A DNA stretch of 64,000 nt. Origin: Actinomarinicola tropica. GTDB lineage: Bacteria > Actinomycetota > Acidimicrobiia > Acidimicrobiales > SKKL01. Made by a program: the position numbers and the translations under genes. Positions within the stretch are counted from its first letter, which is position 1. Each line of letters opens with the position of its first letter. The stretch spans positions 969,189-1,033,188 of the forward strand of contig NZ_CP045851.1 of assembly GCF_009650215.1 (NCBI RefSeq), written 5' to 3'. Positions 44,484-52,708 of the stretch are shown one piece after another. Under the pieces are notes generated by a model. It saw only the letters and a program-made list of their open reading frames with translations, was not told where the DNA came from and did no database searches.

Positions 44484-45164
44484 ATGGAACCCGTCATCCA
44501 CCTCCGCGGCGCGGTCTGCCTCCTCGGGCGCTTCCCGGCGCTGGCCGGCGTCGACCTCACGGTCGAACGGGGCGAGATCGTCATGCTCCAGGGGCCGAAC
44601 GGCGCGGGCAAGACGACGCTCCTACGGCTGTGCGCCGGGCTCCAGACGGTGGCGTCGGGCGAGGCGCGGGTGCTCGGCGTCGACCTCGCGGCCGACCCCA
44701 CGCCGGTGCGGGTGCGCGTCGGCCTGCTCGCGCACGCCACCTTCCTCTACGACGACCTCACCGTGACCGACAACGTCGAGTTCTGGACCGCCGCGGCTCG
44801 CGCCGACGTCGGCGACGCCCGCCGCGCCATGCAGCGGCTCGGTCTGGGCGGCCGACTCGCCGACGTGAAGGTGTCGCGGCTCTCGACGGGTCAGCGCCGC
44901 CGCGTCGCCCTCGCGGTCCTCGTCGCTCGCCGCCCCGAGCTGTGGCTGCTCGACGAGCCCCATGCCGGTCTCGACAGCGAGGGCCGCGACCTGATCGACG
45001 CGCTCGTCGTCGAGGCGGCCGATGCCGGTGCGACGGTGCTGCTCGCCTCCCACGAGCTCGACCGCGCCGTGCGCCTGGCCCCCCGGCACGTCACGATCAC
45101 CGGCGGCACGATCGCCGCCGACGACCGACCGGGGCTCACCGTGGAGGCCGACCGTGCTCCGTGA
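44484..45164 (+). CDS. ccmA: Heme exporter ATP-binding protein CcmA
   Basis: 226 residues. Walker A GPNGAGKTTLL near residue 38, signature LSTGQRRRVALAVL, Walker B LWLLDEPHAGLD and switch His in LASHELDRA. The LSTGQRRR signature in place of LSGGQ is typical of CcmA. It powers release of holo-CcmE from CcmC. First gene of the nine-gene System I operon; a TAGCCT eleven bases before the ATG gives a very short leader. It overlaps ccmB by 11 bases. Confidence 0.9.
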   Translation: MEPVIHLRGAVCLLGRFPALAGVDLTVERGEIVMLQGPNGAGKTTLLRLCAGLQTVASGEARVLGVDLAADPTPVRVRVGLLAHATFLYDDLTVTDNVEFWTAAARADVGDARRAMQRLGLGGRLADVKVSRLSTGQRRRVALAVLVARRPELWLLDEPHAGLDSEGRDLIDALVVEAADAGATVLLASHELDRAVRLAPRHVTITGGTIAADDRPGLTVEADRAP

Positions 45165-45822
45165 CGCGCTGCTCGTCGCCGGGAAGGACCTGCGGATCGA
45201 GCTGCGCTCGAAGGTCACCGCCGGGCAGATCCTCCCCTTCGCCCTGCTGGTGCTCGTCCTCTTCGCCTTCGCGCTCGACCCCGACGGGCCGGCCCTCGAG
45301 CGGGCGACGCCCGGCCTCTACTGGGTCGCGGTGCTCTTCGTCACCGTGCTCGCCGTGGAGCGGTCCTTCTCGCTCGAGTCGGGCGACGGGGTGCGCGACG
45401 CCCTCCGTCTGGCCGGCCTGGCGCCGGGCGGCGTGTTCCTCGGCAAGTTCGCCGCGCTCGCGGTCCAGCTCCTCGTCGTGCAGGCGGTCCTGATGGTCGG
45501 CGTCGTCGTGCTGTTCGGGCGCGACCTGTCCGCTCCGCTGCTCCTCCTCGGGACCTCGGTGGCCGCGACCGCCGGCATCGGTGCGGCCGGTACCCTCTAC
45601 GGCGTCCTCGCCGCCGGGTTGCGCGTCCGCGAGACCCTGCTCCCGTTCCTGCTCCTGCCGGTGCTGGCGCCGGTGCTCATCGGTGCGACCCGCGCGTTCG
45701 AGGCCGCCCTCGACGGGGTCCCGTCCGACGGATGGCCCTGGTTCAACTTGCTCGCTGTGTTCGCCCTCGTCTACACCGGCGTCGGGATCCTCACCTTCGG
45801 GTCCCTGCTGGAGGAATCGTGA
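45154..45822 (+). CDS. ccmB: Heme exporter membrane protein CcmB
   Basis: 222 residues with six membrane segments. It starts VLRDALLVAGKDLRIELRSK, the usual CcmB N-terminus, and contains LALERATPGLYW-like PALERATPGLYWVAVLF and VERSFSLESGDGVRDALRLAG. It pairs with CcmA in the ABC complex that frees heme-loaded CcmE. GTG start inside ccmA; its stop overlaps ccmC. Confidence 0.92.
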   Translation: MLRDALLVAGKDLRIELRSKVTAGQILPFALLVLVLFAFALDPDGPALERATPGLYWVAVLFVTVLAVERSFSLESGDGVRDALRLAGLAPGGVFLGKFAALAVQLLVVQAVLMVGVVVLFGRDLSAPLLLLGTSVAATAGIGAAGTLYGVLAAGLRVRETLLPFLLLPVLAPVLIGATRAFEAALDGVPSDGWPWFNLLAVFALVYTGVGILTFGSLLEES

Positions 45823-46613
45823 CCACCACCCAGGCGTCCGCCGCCGCCCAGCCCTCCACCGCTGCGGCGCCCCTCGGCACCGGCTCCCAGGCCAGCCGCG
45901 TCCTCGGCGTCGTCGTGCTCGTGGCCATGGCGGTGCTCCTGTGGCTCGCCTTCGTCGCCTCGCCGCGCGACGCCATCCAGGGCGACCTCGTCCGGCTCCT
46001 CTACCTGCACCCCGCCCTGGCGTGGACCGCCTACCTGGCGTGCTTCATCGCCACCGGCGCCAGCATCCAGCACCTGCGCAAGCGCACCGTCGGCTCCGAC
46101 CTGCTCGCCCACAGCGCGGTCGAGCTCGGCGCGGTGATGACGCTGCTCACCCTGGTCACCGGTGCCATCTGGGGTCGGCCGACCTGGGGCGTCTACTGGG
46201 TCTGGGACGCCCGCCTCACCTCGACCGCCATCCTCTTCCTGATGCTGCTCGGCTACCTGGCCCTGCACCGCATCGACGCCGCCCCCGAGGTCCGGTCCCG
46301 CCGGGCGGCGGTGCTCGGCGTGCTGCTCGTGCCGAACGTCATCCTCGTGCACCAGTCGGTCCAGTGGTGGCGCACGCTGCACCAGGACCCGACCCTGCTC
46401 GACCGCAACTTCGACTTCGGCACGAGCGACCTCCTGATGTTCACGATGGTCTTCGGCTTCGTCGCGATCAGCCTGCTCTTCGTGTGGCTGCTGCTGCACC
46501 GCTTCCGGGTGGCCTGGCTCGAGCACCAGGTGGAGTCGGCCTGGCTCGACGACGCCATCGAGGCCCGTCGGGCCGAGGCCCTCGCCGAGAGCCGGGAGGC
46601 CGGTGCCCGATGA
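45819..46613 (+). CDS. ccmC: Heme-handling protein CcmC
   Basis: 264 residues with six membrane segments. The tryptophan-rich WWD domain WGRPTWGVYWVWDARLTS near residue 120 binds heme, and flanking His residues lie in LHPALAW (first) and VLVHQSVQWW (second). CcmC loads heme onto the CcmE His. An N-terminal Ala/Ser-rich tail of about 25 residues is extra. GTG start in GTGA overlap with ccmB; stop overlaps ccmD. Confidence 0.95.
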   Translation: MTTTQASAAAQPSTAAAPLGTGSQASRVLGVVVLVAMAVLLWLAFVASPRDAIQGDLVRLLYLHPALAWTAYLACFIATGASIQHLRKRTVGSDLLAHSAVELGAVMTLLTLVTGAIWGRPTWGVYWVWDARLTSTAILFLMLLGYLALHRIDAAPEVRSRRAAVLGVLLVPNVILVHQSVQWWRTLHQDPTLLDRNFDFGTSDLLMFTMVFGFVAISLLFVWLLLHRFRVAWLEHQVESAWLDDAIEARRAEALAESREAGAR

Positions 46614-46747
46614 GCCAGATGTCGTACATCTACATGGGCTGGGGCGCGTCGCTCGTCGTGCTCGCCCTCTACACCGCCTCGGTCGTGGTGCGCGGCCGCC
46701 GGCTCAGCGCCAAGGTCCCGCCGGAGCGCCGTCGATGGACGAGCTGA
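46610..46747 (+). CDS. ccmD: Heme exporter protein CcmD
   Basis: 45 residues with one membrane helix: MSYIYMGWGASLVVLALYTASVVVRGR. Small, poorly conserved CcmD proteins connect CcmC with the CcmAB complex. Its length, topology and position between ccmC and ccmE identify it. ATGA overlap with ccmC, and its last 13 bases overlap ccmE. Confidence 0.88.
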   Translation: MSQMSYIYMGWGASLVVLALYTASVVVRGRRLSAKVPPERRRWTS

Positions 46748-47355
46748 CCCGCGACCCGGACCGCCACGACGAGGCAGGCTCGGGCGACGCCGACACCCTC
46801 ACCGACCTCACGCCCCGAGCGCCCCGGGACGCGGGTCGCCGCCGGCGCGCGCCGTGGGCCCTGCTCGCGCTCGCCGTCGTGGTCGTGGGGCTGGTGGTCG
46901 TCGTGGTCAACGGCCTCGGGGATGCCACGCTCTTCTTCCGCACCGCCGACGAGGCCGTCGCCCAGCGCGACTCGCTCGGCGATCGCCGCTTCCGCATCGA
47001 GGGCCGGGTGGTCACCGACTCGATCGTGCCCACCGCCACCGGTGTCGACTTCGTCATCTCGAACGGGGAGGTCGACGTCACGATCGCCCACCAGGGGGAC
47101 CCGCCCGACCTGTTCCAGGAGAACATCCCGGTCGTGCTCGAGGGCCACTGGGCGCGCGTGGGGGAGACCGACGCGCCCGGGCCGTCCGACGGGGTGCCCA
47201 CCGACGACGGCTGGTTCTTCGCGAGCGACACGTTCTTCGTGCGCCACGAGGAGCAGTACGTCGAGGAGAACCCGGACCGCACGCAGGACTACACCGAGAC
47301 CGGCGACGGAGCCGAGGGGGCCGAGGGGGAGACGGAGGAACCAGCCGCCCCATGA
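46735..47355 (+). CDS. ccmE: Heme chaperone CcmE
   Basis: 206 residues. A membrane anchor (PWALLALAVVVVGLVVVVV) is followed by the OB-fold: RRFRIEGRVVTDSIV, VDFVISNGEVDVTIAHQGDPPDLFQENIPVVLEGHW. The heme-attachment His is H171 in VRHEEQY, followed by the conserved Tyr at 175, so it is the His rather than the Cys type. An N-terminal cytoplasmic extension of about 38 residues and an acidic C-terminal tail of about 25 residues are extra. It carries heme covalently from CcmC to CcmF. Confidence 0.93.
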   Translation: MDELTRDPDRHDEAGSGDADTLTDLTPRAPRDAGRRRRAPWALLALAVVVVGLVVVVVNGLGDATLFFRTADEAVAQRDSLGDRRFRIEGRVVTDSIVPTATGVDFVISNGEVDVTIAHQGDPPDLFQENIPVVLEGHWARVGETDAPGPSDGVPTDDGWFFASDTFFVRHEEQYVEENPDRTQDYTETGDGAEGAEGETEEPAAP

Positions 47356-49301
47356 ACGCCGCCATCGGCTCGGCCGGGGTCGTCATCGGCCTCCTCGGCG
47401 CCATCTTCGGCATCGTCACGATCGCCGTCGGCCTCCACCGCGGCACGCCGCTGCTGCTGCGACGGGCGTCGTCCTACGCCTGGCTGGTCCTCGCCGGCGG
47501 GGTGATCGCCGCGGCGGCGATGGAGCGGGCCCTCATCACCCGGGACTTCTCGGTGCAGTTCGTCGCCGACAACGGGTCGTCGCTCACCCCGGCCCTCTAC
47601 AACGTCGCCACCCTGTGGGGAGCGCTCGAGGGGTCGATCATCCTGTGGTCGCTCATCCTCGGCGGCTACACGGTGCTCGTCGCCCGCAAGTTCCGCCACC
47701 GCCTGGAGGACCCCCTCGTCGCGTGGGCGATGCTGACGATGTTCGTCGTCGCCACCTTCTTCTTCGGCCTGATGATGGGACCGGCCGACCCGTTCGTCAG
47801 CGTCTCGGTGCCCGCCGGGTTCGACGGGCAGGGCCCCAACCCGCTGCTCCAGAACCACCCGCTGATGGCCTTCCACCCGCCGATGCTCTACCTGGGCTAC
47901 GTCGGGTTCACCGTGCCGTTCGCCTTCGCCATCGCCGCGCTGATCACCGGCCGGGTGGGCGAGGGCTGGCTGCTCGAGACCCGGCGCTGGACGCTCTTCG
48001 CCTGGGGGTTCCTCACCGTCGGCATCGCGCTCGGCTCGTGGTGGGCCTACGAGGTGCTCGGGTGGGGCGGCTACTGGGGGTGGGACCCGGTCGAGAACGC
48101 GTCGCTCCTCCCGTGGCTCACCGGCACCGCGTACATCCACTCGGTGATGGTGCAGGAGCGCCGCGGCATGCTCCGGGTCTGGAACCTGGCGCTCCTCTGC
48201 GCCACGTTCGCCCTCACGATCCTCGGCACCCTCATCACCCGCTCCGGCGTGCTCGTCTCGGTCCACGCGTTCAGCGACGGGACGATCGGTCCGATCCTGC
48301 TCGGGTTCTTCGCCCTCATCGTCCTGGTCTCGGTCGTGCTCATCGGGTGGCGGGGCGACCGGCTCCGCTCGCCGGGCTCCATCGACTCGCCGCTCTCGCG
48401 GGAGGGGGCCTTCCTCGCCAACAACGTCCTGTTCGGCGCCTTCGCGTTCGTCGTCCTGCTCGGCACGGTGTTCCCCCTCGTCGTCGAGGCGTGGAACGGC
48501 GAGACGATCCGGGTCGGCGAGCCGTACTTCGAGCGGATGAGCGTCCCGATCGGGCTGGCGCTCCTCACCCTGATGGCCATCGCCCCGGTGCTGCCGTGGC
48601 GGGCCACCAACGTCGAGACCCTGGCCCAGCGCCTGCAGTGGCCGGCCTGGCTCGGCGCCGGCGTCCTCGTGCTGGCCCTCGCCCTGGGCGAGCGGGGCCT
48701 CGGCACCCTCGCGGGTTACGGACTCGCCGGCTTCGCGGCCGGGTCCGCCCTCCGCCAGGTGGTCCTCGCCACCCGGCGCCAGGGGTGGCGGGGCCTGGTG
48801 GGCCGGGCGAACGGCGGGATGATCGTGCACCTCGGGGTCATCCTCGTCGCGGTCGGCATCATCGCCTCCAACGCCAACATCGTGAGCCGCGAGGCCCGGC
48901 TGGAGGAGGGGGAGTCGTTCACCGTCGCCGGCCACGAGCTCCAGCTGCTGTCGGTCCGCGAGGAGGAGCTGCCCCGCCTGTTCCTCACCACCGCCGAGGT
49001 GCGCGTCGACGGTGAGGTGCACGAACCGGCCGTCGAGGTCTACAAGGCCACCGGCCAGACCATCCCCACGCCGTCGGTCAAGACGAGCTGGGACCGCGAC
49101 GTCGCGGTCACGCTCTCGGTGGGCGACTGGCCCGACGGACCGGTCCAGATCCGTGCCGTCGTCCAGCCCCTGATCTCGTGGATGTGGACGGGCGCGGGCC
49201 TGATGGCCCTCGGCACCCTGCTCGCCGCCTTCCCCGGTCGCCGTCGCCGACCGACCGACCCCGTGTCCGCCCCGCTCGCCACGATCGGAGCCGCCCGATG
49301 A
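47352..49301 (+). CDS. ccmF: Cytochrome c heme lyase subunit CcmF
   Basis: 649 residues with about fifteen membrane segments. The WWD domain is WGGYWGWDPVENASLLPWL near residue 240, with conserved flanking His residues (LQNHPLMAFHPPMLYLG and YIHSVMVQER). A large external domain occupies the C-terminal part (residues about 525-610). CcmF joins heme from CcmE to apocytochrome c. ATGA overlap with ccmE and ccmG. Confidence 0.96.
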   Translation: MNAAIGSAGVVIGLLGAIFGIVTIAVGLHRGTPLLLRRASSYAWLVLAGGVIAAAAMERALITRDFSVQFVADNGSSLTPALYNVATLWGALEGSIILWSLILGGYTVLVARKFRHRLEDPLVAWAMLTMFVVATFFFGLMMGPADPFVSVSVPAGFDGQGPNPLLQNHPLMAFHPPMLYLGYVGFTVPFAFAIAALITGRVGEGWLLETRRWTLFAWGFLTVGIALGSWWAYEVLGWGGYWGWDPVENASLLPWLTGTAYIHSVMVQERRGMLRVWNLALLCATFALTILGTLITRSGVLVSVHAFSDGTIGPILLGFFALIVLVSVVLIGWRGDRLRSPGSIDSPLSREGAFLANNVLFGAFAFVVLLGTVFPLVVEAWNGETIRVGEPYFERMSVPIGLALLTLMAIAPVLPWRATNVETLAQRLQWPAWLGAGVLVLALALGERGLGTLAGYGLAGFAAGSALRQVVLATRRQGWRGLVGRANGGMIVHLGVILVAVGIIASNANIVSREARLEEGESFTVAGHELQLLSVREEELPRLFLTTAEVRVDGEVHEPAVEVYKATGQTIPTPSVKTSWDRDVAVTLSVGDWPDGPVQIRAVVQPLISWMWTGAGLMALGTLLAAFPGRRRRPTDPVSAPLATIGAAR

Positions 49302-49885
49302 CCGACACCGGACCCGACGCCGTCGCCGCGACTCGGCCCCGCGGCCGCACCGCGCTCGTCGCCTCGATCGTCGTCGGCATCGTGATGGTCGCCCTCGTCG
49401 CCGTGCTCGCGCTCGGCGATCCCGGCGGCGGCCGGGAGCCCGAGCGCAGTCCGCTGCTCGGCCGTGCGGCGCCCGCGATCACCGGCGAGACGCTCGACGA
49501 CTCGACCTTCGACATCGACGAGCACCGCGGTCGCTGGGTCCTCGTCAACTTCTTCGCCGAGTGGTGCGTGCCCTGCCAGGTCGAGCATCCCGACCTGGTG
49601 GCGTTCGACGAGTCGCACCGTGAGGTCGGCGACGTGCAGGTTGTGAGCGTCGCGTTCCAGAACTCCCGTGAGGACATCGCGGCCTTCTTCGCCGAGAACG
49701 GCGGGGAGTGGCCCGTCGTCGTGGGCGGCGACGTCGGCTCCATCGCCGTGTCCTGGGGCGTGACCGGCGTTCCGGAGTCGTTCCTCGTGTCGCCCCAGGG
49801 CGTGGTGGTGCACCACTTCCGCGGCGGCGTCACCCTCGACGACCTCGAGGGCACGCTGGCCGAGCTGCGAGGCTCCGGCACGTGA
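49298..49885 (+). CDS. ccmG: Thiol-disulfide reductase CcmG/TlpA-like
   Basis: 195 residues. One membrane segment (ALVASIVVGIVMVALVAVLAL) anchors a thioredoxin fold with the active site WCVPC (C90, C93) and the cis-Pro in VTGVPESFLVSPQG. The acidic and GVTGVPE features match CcmG/DsbE, which keep the apocytochrome CXXCH reduced. ATGA overlap with ccmF and GTGA overlap with ccmH. Confidence 0.93.
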   Translation: MTDTGPDAVAATRPRGRTALVASIVVGIVMVALVAVLALGDPGGGREPERSPLLGRAAPAITGETLDDSTFDIDEHRGRWVLVNFFAEWCVPCQVEHPDLVAFDESHREVGDVQVVSVAFQNSREDIAAFFAENGGEWPVVVGGDVGSIAVSWGVTGVPESFLVSPQGVVVHHFRGGVTLDDLEGTLAELRGSGT

Positions 49886-50358
49886 TCCGTCGTCGCCCGC
49901 TCCTGGCCGCCTCGTGGGCCGCGCTCGCCCTCGTGGTCGTCGTGGCCCTCGTCGTCGGCACGGTCGGCGGTGACGAGCCCACGGCTGCCGAGCGGGCCTT
50001 CGATCTGACCGGTCGGTTCGCCTGCCCGGTGTGCGACGGCCAGGCGGTGCGCGACAGCAACGCCGGGGCGGCGATAGAGATCCGCGCCGAGATCACCCGG
50101 CGCGTCCAGGCCGGCCAGAGCGACGACCAGGTGCTGCGCGCCCTGTCCGACAGCTACGGCTCGCAGTACGTGCTCACGCCAGCGGCATCGGGGGCGTCGA
50201 GCCTCGTGTGGGTGCTGCCGGTCGTCGTCGGGATCCTCGCCTTCGCCGGGCTCGCCTACGCCTTCGCCCGCTGGACGCCGCGTCCCGATGTCGAGGTCGA
50301 CGCGGCCGACCGCGCCCTCGTCGACCAGGCGCTGCGCGAGCGGCACGGCGAGCGATGA
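49882..50358 (+). CDS. ccmH: Cytochrome c maturation protein CcmH
   Basis: 158 residues: an N-terminal membrane anchor, the CcmH domain with FACPVCDGQAVRDSNAGAAIEIRAEI (C48 and C51 of the CPVC redox pair), SDSYGSQYVLTPAA, and a second membrane segment VLPVVVGILAFAGLAYAF. It works with CcmG on apocytochrome thiols and guides it to CcmF. Overlaps both neighbours by four bases. Confidence 0.93.
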   Translation: MIRRRPLLAASWAALALVVVVALVVGTVGGDEPTAAERAFDLTGRFACPVCDGQAVRDSNAGAAIEIRAEITRRVQAGQSDDQVLRALSDSYGSQYVLTPAASGASSLVWVLPVVVGILAFAGLAYAFARWTPRPDVEVDAADRALVDQALRERHGER

Positions 50359-51245
50359 GCCCGTCGGCCCGGCGCGACCTGCTCGACCCCGACGCGCTCG
50401 CGGCGCTCGAGGAGGAGCGGGACTTCCTGCTCCGCTCGATCGAGGACCTCGACCGCGAGCACGCCGTCGGGGACGTCACCGACGAGGACCACCGCACGCT
50501 GCGCGACGACTACACGGCCCGGGCCGCCGCGGTCATCCACGCCATCGAGGGTCGTCAGGCGGCGATCGCCGAGGCGCAGCGTCCTCGATCGCTCGCCCGG
50601 TTCGCAGCCATCAGCGCGGTGGTGCTCCTCGTCGCCGGGCTCGCGGGGTTCGCGGTCGCCCGCATGGCCGGTGACCGGTCCCAGGGCCAGCAGATCTCCG
50701 GCGGCGTCGTGCTCAGCGTCGGCCAGCAGCTGACCTCGTGCCTGCAGCTGAGCAACACCTCGGAGCGTCCGGTCGAGGTGCTCGAGTGCTACGACGGCAT
50801 CCTCGCCGACCACCCGGCGAACGTCGAGGCCCTGACCTACCGCGGGTGGTTCCTCCTGCGCTTGGACCTCCAGGGCATGACCTTCGTCGAGCAGGCGTGG
50901 CCGAACCTCGAGGACGCGGTCGCCATCGACCCCGCCTACCCCGACGCCCGTGTGTTCCGGGCGATCGCCCTCAACCGCCTCTGCCGTCCCGACGAGGCGT
51001 CGGCCGAGCTCGAGGCCTTCGACGACGCCCGCCCGCTCCAGGAGATGGTCGACCTCGTGGAGCAGCAGCAGCTCCGGGAGAGCATCGACCAGCTCACCGA
51101 GCTGCGCGACGCCGTGCCCGAGGTGGCCGGTCCGCCCGCCCCGCTCGACATCGAGGATCCGGCGTCGATCGACCAGTGCGCCGTCCTCTCGGAGGCTGGG
51201 GTGTTCGACGGGTTGGCCCCGGCCGACGAGGGCGGCTCCGAGTAG
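50355..51245 (+). CDS. ccmI: CcmI-like TPR protein
   Basis: 296 residues. N-terminal LAALEEERDFLLRSIEDLDREHAVGDVTDEDHRTLRDDY resembles the start of CcmI. One membrane segment follows (AAISAVVLLVAGLAGFAVARM), then a domain with TPR-like helices: VLECYDGILADHPANVEALTYRGWFLLRLD and AIDPAYPDARVFRAIALNRL. CcmI captures apocytochrome c. The domain has only two clear TPR units and is shorter than proteobacterial CcmI. Last gene of the operon. Confidence 0.82.
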   Translation: MSPSARRDLLDPDALAALEEERDFLLRSIEDLDREHAVGDVTDEDHRTLRDDYTARAAAVIHAIEGRQAAIAEAQRPRSLARFAAISAVVLLVAGLAGFAVARMAGDRSQGQQISGGVVLSVGQQLTSCLQLSNTSERPVEVLECYDGILADHPANVEALTYRGWFLLRLDLQGMTFVEQAWPNLEDAVAIDPAYPDARVFRAIALNRLCRPDEASAELEAFDDARPLQEMVDLVEQQQLRESIDQLTELRDAVPEVAGPPAPLDIEDPASIDQCAVLSEAGVFDGLAPADEGGSE

Positions 51246-51251
51246 CGACGG

Positions 51252-51731
51252 TCAGCCGCGGGGCAGGGGACCGAGCCCGGCGTAGTCCGCCTCGACCACC
51301 TCTCCGTCGCGCACGTGCAGCACCCACACCGACCCCTTGGGGCACGCGCCGTCGGGGTCGAGCCGTGCGCCGCGCCGAGCGAGTCCGGCCAGGAGCTCGG
51401 GGATGACGTCGCCGTGGGAGCAGAGCGCCGCGACCGTGCCCTCGCGGGCCAGGCCTTCCACGAGCGTGATGCCCGCCGCCAGCGCAGCGCCCTCCCGCAG
51501 AGCGTCGTCGTGCTCGACCGACAGCCCGAGCCGGGCCGCCAGCGGCTCCATCGTCTCGACGCAGCGGATGAGGGGGCTCGACAGGATGCGGGCGATGCCG
51601 AGATCGGCGAGCTCCTGCCCGAGCTCGTCGGCCCGACGCCGACCCTTGTCGCTGAGCGGGCGGTGGCCGTCGGGGCCGACCCACGCGTCGCGGCGACCGG
51701 CGTGCGCGTGGCGGACGAGGTAGAGGGGCAC
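51252..51731 (-). CDS. Histidine phosphatase superfamily protein (SixA-like)
   Basis: 159 residues. The phosphohistidine site is LVRHAHAG near residue 6; the second Arg is in ILSSPLIRCVETMEPLA, the conserved Glu in HDDALREGA and the second catalytic His in ALCSHGDVIPELLAG. The size and SHGDVIPEL motif are close to SixA and related small phosphatases acting on phosphohistidine or small phosphoesters. The GTG start is six bases after reverse-strand TAGCGT (51743 to 51738), hence leaderless. It converges with the ccm operon. Confidence 0.87.
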   Translation of the reverse strand: MPLYLVRHAHAGRRDAWVGPDGHRPLSDKGRRRADELGQELADLGIARILSSPLIRCVETMEPLAARLGLSVEHDDALREGAALAAGITLVEGLAREGTVAALCSHGDVIPELLAGLARRGARLDPDGACPKGSVWVLHVRDGEVVEADYAGLGPLPRG

Positions 51732-51859
51732 GCCTCGACGCTACGGGATGCGGCTCCGAGGAGGAATCTCGGACGGGGTGCATCCGCGTGGCATGCGTCA
51801 TGCGAAGGAGGGGCCAGCAACACCGTCCCTCCCACACCCCCACGACAGGAGCAACCACC

Positions 51860-52681
51860 GTGCGAAAGATCCTCCTCGGCGTGCTCAGCCTCCTCACGGT
51901 CGCTGCGTTCGCCGCTCCCGCCCAGGCACAGTCCGGTGCCACCGTGATGCTGCTCCACGGCATCCCCGACACCCCGGTCGACGTCTACGTCGACGGCGCC
52001 GAGGTCATCGGCGACTTCCAGCCCGCCGACATGCAGGACCTCTCGTCCTTCGCCGGCCAGACGCTCGCCAACATCCAAGTCGTGCCGGCCGGTGGTGACC
52101 CGGCGACCGACGCGGTCATCGAGGTCCCCTCCCTCGACGTGCCCGCCTCGGGCAACTGGACCGTCGTGGCCCACCTGGGCGCCGACGGGACCCCGACGAT
52201 CACCCCGTTCGAGAACGACACCTCGCAGATCGCCGCCGGCGAGGGCCGCATCACGGTCCGCCACACCGCCGCCGCCCCCGCGGTCGACATCGTGGTCGGC
52301 GACGCCCGCCCGTTCACCGACCTGAGCAACCCGAACTCGGTCTCGGCCGATCTCCCGGCCGGCCCGCTGCCCGCCTCGATCGCCGCCGCCGGTGGTGACG
52401 TCATCGCCTCCGTCGCCGACATCCTCGGCTCCGAGCCGGCCGTGACCGCCGGTGCCAACACCATCCTCTACGCCGTGGGCGACCTCGAGGCCGGCACGTT
52501 CGACCTCTACGTCCAGCAGATCACCGGCCTCGGCGCCGCTCCGACCGGCGTCCCGACCGGCGACACCCCGATCGAGTCCGGCACCCCGCTGCTGCTCGTC
52601 GGTGGCCTGGCCGCCCTGGCCATCGCCGCCACCGGTGGGCTCCTCGCCGCCCGGCCGGCCCTGGCCCGTCGTCGGGGCTGA
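51860..52681 (+). CDS. DUF4397 exported surface protein
   Basis: 273 residues. Signal peptide KILLGVLSLLTVAAFAAPAQA cleaved after about residue 24. Two DUF4397 units follow: VMLLHGIPDTPVDVYVDGAEV and ITVRHTAAAPAVDIVVGDA. The C-terminus has a Pro/Thr-rich stretch (GVPTGDTPIESG), a hydrophobic helix and a final ARRRG, the layout of a sortase sorting signal but without LPXTG. The GTG start has AGGAG eight bases upstream. A class F sortase gene begins 27 bases downstream, suggesting it is the substrate. Confidence 0.87.
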   Translation: MRKILLGVLSLLTVAAFAAPAQAQSGATVMLLHGIPDTPVDVYVDGAEVIGDFQPADMQDLSSFAGQTLANIQVVPAGGDPATDAVIEVPSLDVPASGNWTVVAHLGADGTPTITPFENDTSQIAAGEGRITVRHTAAAPAVDIVVGDARPFTDLSNPNSVSADLPAGPLPASIAAAGGDVIASVADILGSEPAVTAGANTILYAVGDLEAGTFDLYVQQITGLGAAPTGVPTGDTPIESGTPLLLVGGLAALAIAATGGLLAARPALARRRG

Positions 52682-52708
52682 GCCCTGAACCGGTTCCCCC
52701 CGAACACC

